Part shown: piece by piece, positions 58,500 to 64,000 of the stretch
How the letters are laid out: every line of letters starts with the position of its first letter
How positions within the stretch are numbered: the stretch's first letter is position 1
Origin: Odobenus rosmarus divergens
Taxonomy: Eukaryota; Chordata; Mammalia; Carnivora; Odobenidae
Reading direction: 5' to 3'
Length of the DNA stretch: 64,000 nt
Assembly (NCBI RefSeq): GCF_000321225.1
Contig: NW_004450665.1
Coordinates: 598,582 to 662,581 of the forward strand
Made by a program: the position numbers and the translations under genes
Notes under the pieces: model-generated
What the model was told of the DNA's origin: nothing
Databases searched by the model: none
What the model saw: only the letters and a program-made list of their open reading frames with translations

Positions 58500-60150
58500 T
58501 CAACACAGGTGTGCAAGAAGTGAGGGACTGTGTGGAGACGCAGATGTTGTGGAGAGGAAAATCCACATCTGAAGCATGCTTCAAAGGAAAAAACTGAAAG
58601 AATGGATATGGATTGCTCTTTCCATCCACACTAGCAAGTCAATATAATCTCTAAATCAAGTCTCTTGAACTCTTCTGCCGGCTGTCATGTTCTTCTTCCT
58701 TGGCTTTCCCGTAACAGGAACCATACCCCTTGCCCCCTCGTAGTGCAAGAATAATGATTTGCTAGCAGAAGCTCTGAGAGTCAGCCTTTGCACTGAACGT
58801 GTTATATTGTTTGGGAACCTGGCTAAATTTTTCCATAACTGCTTTGAAAGTGATTTCCATTTAGAGCTAGGTGGAACAAATTTCTGCTGCCGGCGAAATC
58901 TTCTTTTTCTTTTTCTATGAACAGACTCTCATAAAAAGGACTATTGCTCTTTTGTACTTCTCTGTGATGCATTTTGTGTTGGGGTCTATGAAGGAAGCCA
59001 TCTAAAAATATATTGAGTGTTGTGAAAATATCCTCATAATTCTGCCAGGATTCAACTTTTTAAAAAGTTGTCTTTCTTCTCCCTTTGTGTCTCTTTTTCA
59101 ATTATTTCTTTCCCTTTGGTACACTGCCAGATTAATTTTTCTGGGTCTTTCATAGACACCCACAATGGCTGAAAGGATCCAACTCCCACCTGTGAGAGCC
59201 TCTTTAAACTCCAGCAGTTTGATGACTGCATGGACTCAAACCCAGTTTAGGGAGAGATGATCGCTTTCAATAGAAAACTTAACATCACCCATGGTTGGAA
59301 TTCTAACTACTTTTTATGATTGATATAATAGGCATCCCTCATCTAGTTTGTGTCTGTATCTATGTGATGTTATACCAGACACTGGCTAATAATAATGCTT
59401 CTGTCTGGTTAGTAAGGGTTTTAGCTTATCTCAACAACATCTTAGTGTGGTTGAGTTATGTTTATCTTAAACTCTACAGAGGCCCTTGTTTGCATTGTAA
59501 TTCAGCTGAATCAGAAACTTAGCTCTCTGCTTGCTCACAACTCTAACTAGCTCATGTTTCTTTAACTTCAGGTGTCAAACTAACTTCACCTGGGGCCTGA
59601 TCCTCTAATGAGGACAAGAAAAGACTTGCCCCAGATACCATACTGTTTCATTCCCCAGTTAAATGGTCCCTGTAACAGTATTTGTCTCTATGCATGGATT
59701 TGGCAAGCCATGGTCTAGAGTTGACCAGCTGGGACCTACAGTAGGCATCCAGCTACCGGGGTGAAGAGGGCCCTGCCGCCTTCCTCATTGATTCAGAGGG
59801 AAGGATGCAAATATTTTAGAACAGGAGGACCAGAGGCCCTAAAGTCAGCATGAGCTAGGAGAAATGAGCAGAACCATGAATAGAGTCATGATGTTAGAGA
59901 TTCATAGAAGAAATGTTTAGAGGTATAACACATAGAGAGATCAAGAGTAACTCCTCATTCTAAGAGCTCATACACCAGAGAGGGGCCCAACCAGGATGAG
60001 ACTCCACATCTCACAACCAGCAGTCTAATGCTTGCCTCTGTAGCTGCTATTGTGTTTAGTGGTGGTAAACGGATGTGGAGAATTGATATGACTACTGTAA
60101 GAAATAAGATAGCCATAACTCCCAAGTTCAATAACTTGTTTGAAATAAAC
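58500..60150. other. Unique DNA, no gene recognised
   Basis: Contains the 18-bp palindrome at 59053-59070. A 31-codon frame beginning at an ATG near 59165 has a fair start context but no other support. Confidence 0.45.
59053..59070. repeat. Perfect 18-bp palindrome
   Basis: caacttttt followed immediately by its reverse complement aaaaagttg, with no spacer. Isolated in unique DNA. Confidence 0.85.
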
Positions 60151-60156
60151 ACTATT

Positions 60157-60590
60157 TTAGTAGCTTGAATTGTGGCCCCTAAAAAGATATGACTAGGTCT
60201 TAAAGCCCCAGTAACTGTGAACGTGACCTCATTTGGAAACAGGGTTTTTGCAAATGCAGTTACGTTAGGGATCTGGGGATGAGATCTTCCTGTGTTCGGA
60301 GTCAGCCATAAAGCCAATGACTGGTATCCTTATAAGAGAAAGGAGAGGGACACTTGGCACTTAAAGACACAGAGAGGAAAGCCACAGGAAGACCTAAAGA
60401 ATGTCAGGAGCCACCAGAAGTTAGAAGAGGCAAGGAACACTTTCCCCCAGAGTCTTCAGGGGGGATGCAGCCCTACCGGCTCCTTGGTGTCTGATTTCTA
60501 GCCTCTGGAGCTGAGAGAGAACACATTTCTCTGGCTTTCAAGTACCAGGCTTATGGAAATTTGTCACAGTAGTCCTAACAAACTCCTACA
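60157..60590 (+). mobile_element. Solitary MaLR LTR, MLT1-like
   Basis: Sense LTR landmarks: 'gcttgaattgtggcccctaa', 'acctcatttggaaacagggt', 'ctggggatgagatcttcctg', 'ggtatccttataagagaaag', 'gccaccagaagttagaagagg', 'ctagcctctggagctgagag' and 'agtcctaacaaactcctaca'. About 430 bases, near full length. It is a different, older-looking MLT1 subtype than the copy at 8533. Confidence 0.8.
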
Positions 60591-60769
60591 ATTATGAGAT
60601 TCCAATCCAAAGAGCAATCTGGGAAGAAGATTTCATCATTCTGATAGCTATTTTTCATTAACAAAGTATACCTCGAATGACATTACTGTGAATTTTTGTA
60701 GTAGGAAGGACTATATGCATAGGGCCCCCCAACTTCTTTTAGCCCAAAGTCTTAAACACTGAACATTCC

Positions 60770-61232
60770 CTAAAACACCCCACCCACCTCCCAACTCCAC
60801 ACCCTTCCTCCACTATGGCAGCCGCATGGTCTTCTCTCCTTTCCTGGAACATGCCAGACCTGCTCCTGCCTCAGCTTTGGTGCATCTCTTCTCCCGCTTG
60901 TTAGACCCCTTCCCCCACCCCCGCGCCTCCTCCCCCAGCCTGAAATCAACCCCAACCTCTTTACCTTTGGGAAAGACCCTGCTGACTCTCAAATAGGTCA
61001 GTCACCCCCTCCCCTGCCTCCTTCCCAACACCTTTCCTTCTCTTCATGGAATTATCACTGTTTGTAATTCTATGTTTATGACATTACTAGATTTTTTTTG
61101 TGGTTGTTCCCACTAGACTGTAGCCCCATGAAGGCAGGCACAGAGCTTTCTGCTCATCACCATATTCTAGTACCAGCAGGGTCCCTGGCAGATTGCAGGC
61201 TCTCGTGAATATTTGGTAAATAAATGAATAGT
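60770..61232 (+). mobile_element. L2 LINE 3' portion
   Basis: Sense L2: 'cctggaacatgccagacctgctcctgcctcag' (in parts), 'ggtgcatctcttctcccgc', 'agactgtagccccatgaagg', 'gtccctggcagattgcagg' and the terminus 'tgaatatttggtaaataaatg'. A C-rich tract lies at about 60905-60937. Confidence 0.8.
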
Positions 61233-61234
61233 GA

Positions 61235-61545
61235 TATTTAGCCTTGGATGAAGCTGGGCCCTTTGCTTACCCTTCAAGCTGTCCATTATTCACATGGCTG
61301 TCTTGTTGTCCACACAGAAAATGGAAACTGTAGGAAAACCAGTACATAGAACTCCAAAATTCATTTATTTTCATGACATCTTAATTTTCCTCTGTGAATT
61401 TCTAAATAGATACAAGTTCTGCTCTCACCCAAAAGCATTTCAGAAATCAGTAACCATACCCAAAAGAGGCTTACACCTGTTATAACCACTTCACTTTGCC
61501 GCTGACTCTCATGGATAGGCCAGTTCACCTTAATTATCTTTATTC
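61235..61545. other. Short unique interval
   Basis: Lies between two L2 copies of opposite orientation. No feature recognised. Confidence 0.5.
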
Positions 61546-61549
61546 TTCT

Positions 61550-62400
61550 GTGTAATCAATAAACATTCGTTGAGTACCTAATAGGCTCCCAAGATTATAT
61601 TCCAAAGCATTCTTGAATCTGTAGGAGAGGAAAGAAGATAATGAGAGCTCTGGTGGGAGGGTGGCAATGGGAGTCCAGGCACTTATTAAGGACAGAAGGG
61701 GGGAATCAAAATGAGACCAGATGGTGTTTAAAGGAATATTTTTAGAGACAGGAACTCCTGAGTTGAGTTTTAAATGAAGAGTGGGAGAAAATGGGTAAAG
61801 ACATAAAGGTTGGTCTACAGCAGGGTTTCTCATACTTGGCATTCTGAATGGGATAATTCTTTGTTGCAAGGCTCTATCCCGTCATTTTAGGATGTTATTA
61901 ACATCCCTGGCCTCTGCCCATGACATGCCAGTGTGACAGCCAAAAAGCCTCCTGACATTGCCAAATATCCTCTGGAATGCAACCTTCCGTGCTGTTGAGA
62001 ACTACTGGTCTGGGGCACAGGAAGGAGCTCGTCTAAAGGTAGGGAGTAGCTGGGTTACTACAAGCATTTCCATATAGCTCTTGAGAAAAGTGTTTGGATG
62101 GTAGTGCAGGGAGAAGGAGGGAAAACGTAAGACACACGTTATGCAAAGGTTTCGTGTGTCAGGCTACGGAGTTTGGAACTTCATCCTGAAAATTCTTGTA
62201 AGGAACTGAGGGATTTTAAGTAAAGGATGAATAAGGGCTAATTTGTGTTTAAGAAAAATCACTCTCATCACGTGGAAAGGATGAGTGGAATGGAGATCAG
62301 ATGAAGGCTGTAACCCAGGAGAGAAGTGATGAGTGAGAATAGAGAGGAATGGGAAGACACAGGAGGTGTTCAGATCAATCTCCAAGACTTTGTTCAAGAT
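61550..62400 (-). mobile_element. L2 LINE, reverse orientation, split by a DNA transposon
   Basis: Starts with the antisense terminus 'aataaacattcgttgagtacc' and continues 'gttgagttttaaatgaag' up to 61815. It resumes after 62010 with 'ggcacaggaaggagctcg', 'tcaggctacggagtttgg', 'ttaagtaaaggatgaataagg' and 'aaaaatcactctcatcac'. Confidence 0.75.
61821..62008. mobile_element. MER5A-like hAT (Charlie-group) DNA transposon remnant
   Basis: Begins 'cagggtttctcatacttggc' and ends 'gttgagaactactg', giving approximate inverted termini. Internal wording 'gggataattctttgttgc', 'aggatgttattaacatccctggcctctgccc' (in parts) and 'acattgccaaatatcctctgg' matches the MER5A consensus as I recall it. Non-autonomous, no transposase. 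It is nested within the L2, so it inserted later. Confidence 0.8.
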
Positions 62401-62409
62401 GGCATCTAC

Positions 62410-63118
62410 GTTCTGGGCTTGGATGATCAGAAGGTAGCATCATAAGTGTTCTCCAATATCCAGTCAGAATTTAAGCCCCATAACTTCATGAACCCCATGG
62501 CTATCTGAGGCTTGAACTCAGAAAAATTACTTGCAAGGTTTTTTAAGTGTAGTCTAGGTGAACTCACAGTATAATAAATAAAAATAGCACTGCCTGAGGC
62601 TTCACATTCAATTAAGCCTTCAGCAAAGATTTCTTGAGAATATTGCCCCCCAAAAATATTACTTTTAAAAGTAATCAATATAATAGAAAACCTTAGTAAA
62701 TTTACATTTACAAACCCCCCACCTCCAAGTAAGGTCTTACACAAGCAAGGCAAATAGGTAAATTGAAGAATTGAAGCCATTTTTCTTGCCTGATTGTCCC
62801 CAAAATTGTCTCATTTCTTTGCTTCACTTTCCGAATTTATATGATAAAGGTTGGATTTTTTTTTTTTTTTTTTTTAGTATTTTAAATAGTTGGATCTTTG
62901 ACAATACCGAGAGAAATAATTATCAACAGGTAACAGCATTTGGCAGAACTTCTGTTTTTATTCAGCCATTTGTCAGTGTGTATGGCATGTCCTTCCTATG
63001 AGAACTGACCAGATAGAGCTTCACAAGCACCCACTCTGAGGGAAAGAAGGAGCAGGCTGGGATCTCAGTCATAAAGAGATTTCCCAGCTGGCTATGCCAC
63101 ACAGTGTACAAAAACAAC
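62410..63118. other. Unique DNA with a T20 run
   Basis: A run of twenty T is at 62856-62875, possibly the reverse tail of a lost retroposed sequence. Nothing else recognised. Confidence 0.5.
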
Positions 63119-63129
63119 AATTCAAGGCA

Positions 63130-63322
63130 GGGACGCCTGGGGGCTCAGCCATTTAAGCGGCTGCCTTCGGCTCGGGTCATGATCCCAGGGTCCTGGGATG
63201 GAGCCCCTCGTCAGGCTCCCTGCTCGGCGGGGAGCCTGCTTCTCCCTCTCCCTCTGCCTGCCGCTCCCCCTGCTTGTGCTCACTCTCTCTCTGATTTAAA
63301 AATAAATAAAATATTAAAAAAA
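63130..63322 (+). mobile_element. SINEC element, young type
   Basis: 'cgcctgggggctcagccatt', 'gctgccttcggctcgggtc', 'ggctccctgctcggcgggg', 'tctgcctgccgctccccctg' and tail. Direct repeats aattcaaggca (63119-63129) and aattcagggca (63323-63333), one mismatch. Confidence 0.97.
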
Positions 63323-63334
63323 AATTCAGGGCAA

Positions 63335-63537
63335 AGCGTGCCAATTTCCATAGACTATGTCTGACAGAAAAGTTCAGTGCTTCCTATTTCACAAAGCTGG
63401 GAATGTTCCTTGCCCTTCAGCATGAGGAACAAGATATGCAAGCACTGCTCACTATTTGACTGGAATGGATGGTCCTGGGCATGTGGGCGGAGTTAGTTCA
63501 TGGCAATCGCTTTGGGTAAAAACCATCTTGCAACTGC
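63335..63537. other. Short unique interval
   Basis: No feature recognised between the SINEC and the L1 end. Confidence 0.5.
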
Positions 63538-63555
63538 AAGAATTTATCTAAAACT

Positions 63556-63666
63556 GGAGCACTGGGTGTTATACGCAAACAATGAATCATGGAACACTAC
63601 ATCAAAAACTAATGATGTCATGTATGGTGATTAACATAACATAATAAAATAAAATTTAAAAAAAAA
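63556..63666 (+). mobile_element. Young L1 3' end, extremely 5'-truncated (about 111 bp)
   Basis: 'gagcactgggtgttatacgc', 'aatgaatcatggaacactac', 'aaaactaatgatgtcatg' and 'ggtgattaacataacataat' with an A tail are the last bases of the young L1 3' UTR. Perfect 18-base direct repeats aagaatttatctaaaact at 63538-63555 and 63667-63684 frame it. Confidence 0.97.
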
Positions 63667-63689
63667 AAGAATTTATCTAAAACTATTCC

Positions 63690-63945
63690 TGCCTTTCACC
63701 AGATGCCATCATCTGGGCTTTGACTGGAGATTGAGCAAGTCCCAAATGGGAGTAACTCAGACGGAAGTAAGATTGTTTCAAATCATCTGAAATTTTGAAG
63801 AATACAAAAAAAGTATTCATACATAAATGAGTATGAAGTATCCATGGGATTTTTCTGGGTTGATAAATCATGTGTTTTCAAGTCTGGGGCTTCAGTGACA
63901 GCCTACAAAAAATTCTTACTAATCCATATAATGATGTGTACTGCC
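63690..63945. other. Short unique interval
   Basis: No feature recognised. Confidence 0.5.
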
Positions 63946-64000
63946 TTTTTTTTTTTTTGTATTTAATAATTTTTTTATTGTTATGTTAACCACCATACAT
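63946..64000 (-). mobile_element. Young L1 3' end, cut by the window edge
   Basis: A T run is followed by 'ttttattgttatgttaacca' and 'ccatacat', the reversed terminus of the same young L1 type. The rest lies beyond the window. Confidence 0.85.

Noticed and set aside
59165..59263. Small open frame with a fair start context
   Set aside because: Thirty-one codons, no conserved motif, no splice or transcript evidence; expected by chance.
1..64000. CRISPR arrays, operons, prophages or other prokaryotic systems
   Set aside because: No spaced identical repeats, no dense coding and pervasive mammalian retroelements; the window is nuclear DNA of a mammal.

Overview
This window is nuclear DNA of a carnivoran mammal, with no bacterial or viral genome organisation. 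The clearest evidence is thirteen copies of the tRNA-Lys-derived SINEC element, most of them framed by recognisable target-site duplications, and several young L1 3' ends. The young L1 3' UTR wording (gcaaacaatgaatcatgg, then ttaacataacataat) is one I associate with arctoid carnivores (bears, seals, mustelids and relatives) rather than dog; that last step is inference from memory.

No protein-coding gene is recognised. Every longer open frame is explained by a repeat, is an antisense shadow of one, or has no recognisable family. The window therefore reads as intergenic DNA or a very large intron. Two short segments deserve a look as possible exons: 54908-55042 (splice-acceptor-like tract followed by an in-frame heptad coiled coil) and 33537-33628 (acceptor-like tract followed by a short open frame).

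Layout. 1-9 kb: unique DNA with MIR and ancient L1 relics, a SINE-L1 composite at 4396-4635, a SINE, an L1 3' half at 6.6-7.7 kb, an L2, and a complete MaLR LTR at 8533-8918. 9-15 kb: mostly unique AT-rich DNA. 15-22 kb: an old local duplication, a SINE, a reverse-oriented MaLR LTR, and long L2 copies on both strands. 23-26.8 kb: one old antisense L1 interrupted by two SINEs and a younger L1. 27-36 kb: a solo-LTR-like unit, a SINE, L2 pieces and GC-richer unique patches. 36-45 kb: a young L1 end, MIR and L2, three AT or purine-pyrimidine palindromes within about 1.1 kb (39.1-40.1 kb), a long single-copy stretch, a perfect 33-bp tandem duplication and a MaLR-type LTR. 45-58 kb: an old L1, L2 and a dense series of SINEs and MIRs. 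58-64 kb: an ancient repeat, a MaLR LTR, L2 copies on both strands (one carrying a MER5A-like DNA transposon), a SINE, and two young L1 3' ends, one running off the window edge.

All repeat names come from recalled consensus wording, not a database search; edges without target-site duplications are approximate to tens of bases. No new biological system is evident. The most interesting points are the SINE-L1 chimera, the palindrome cluster, the coiled-coil candidate exon and two local duplications.
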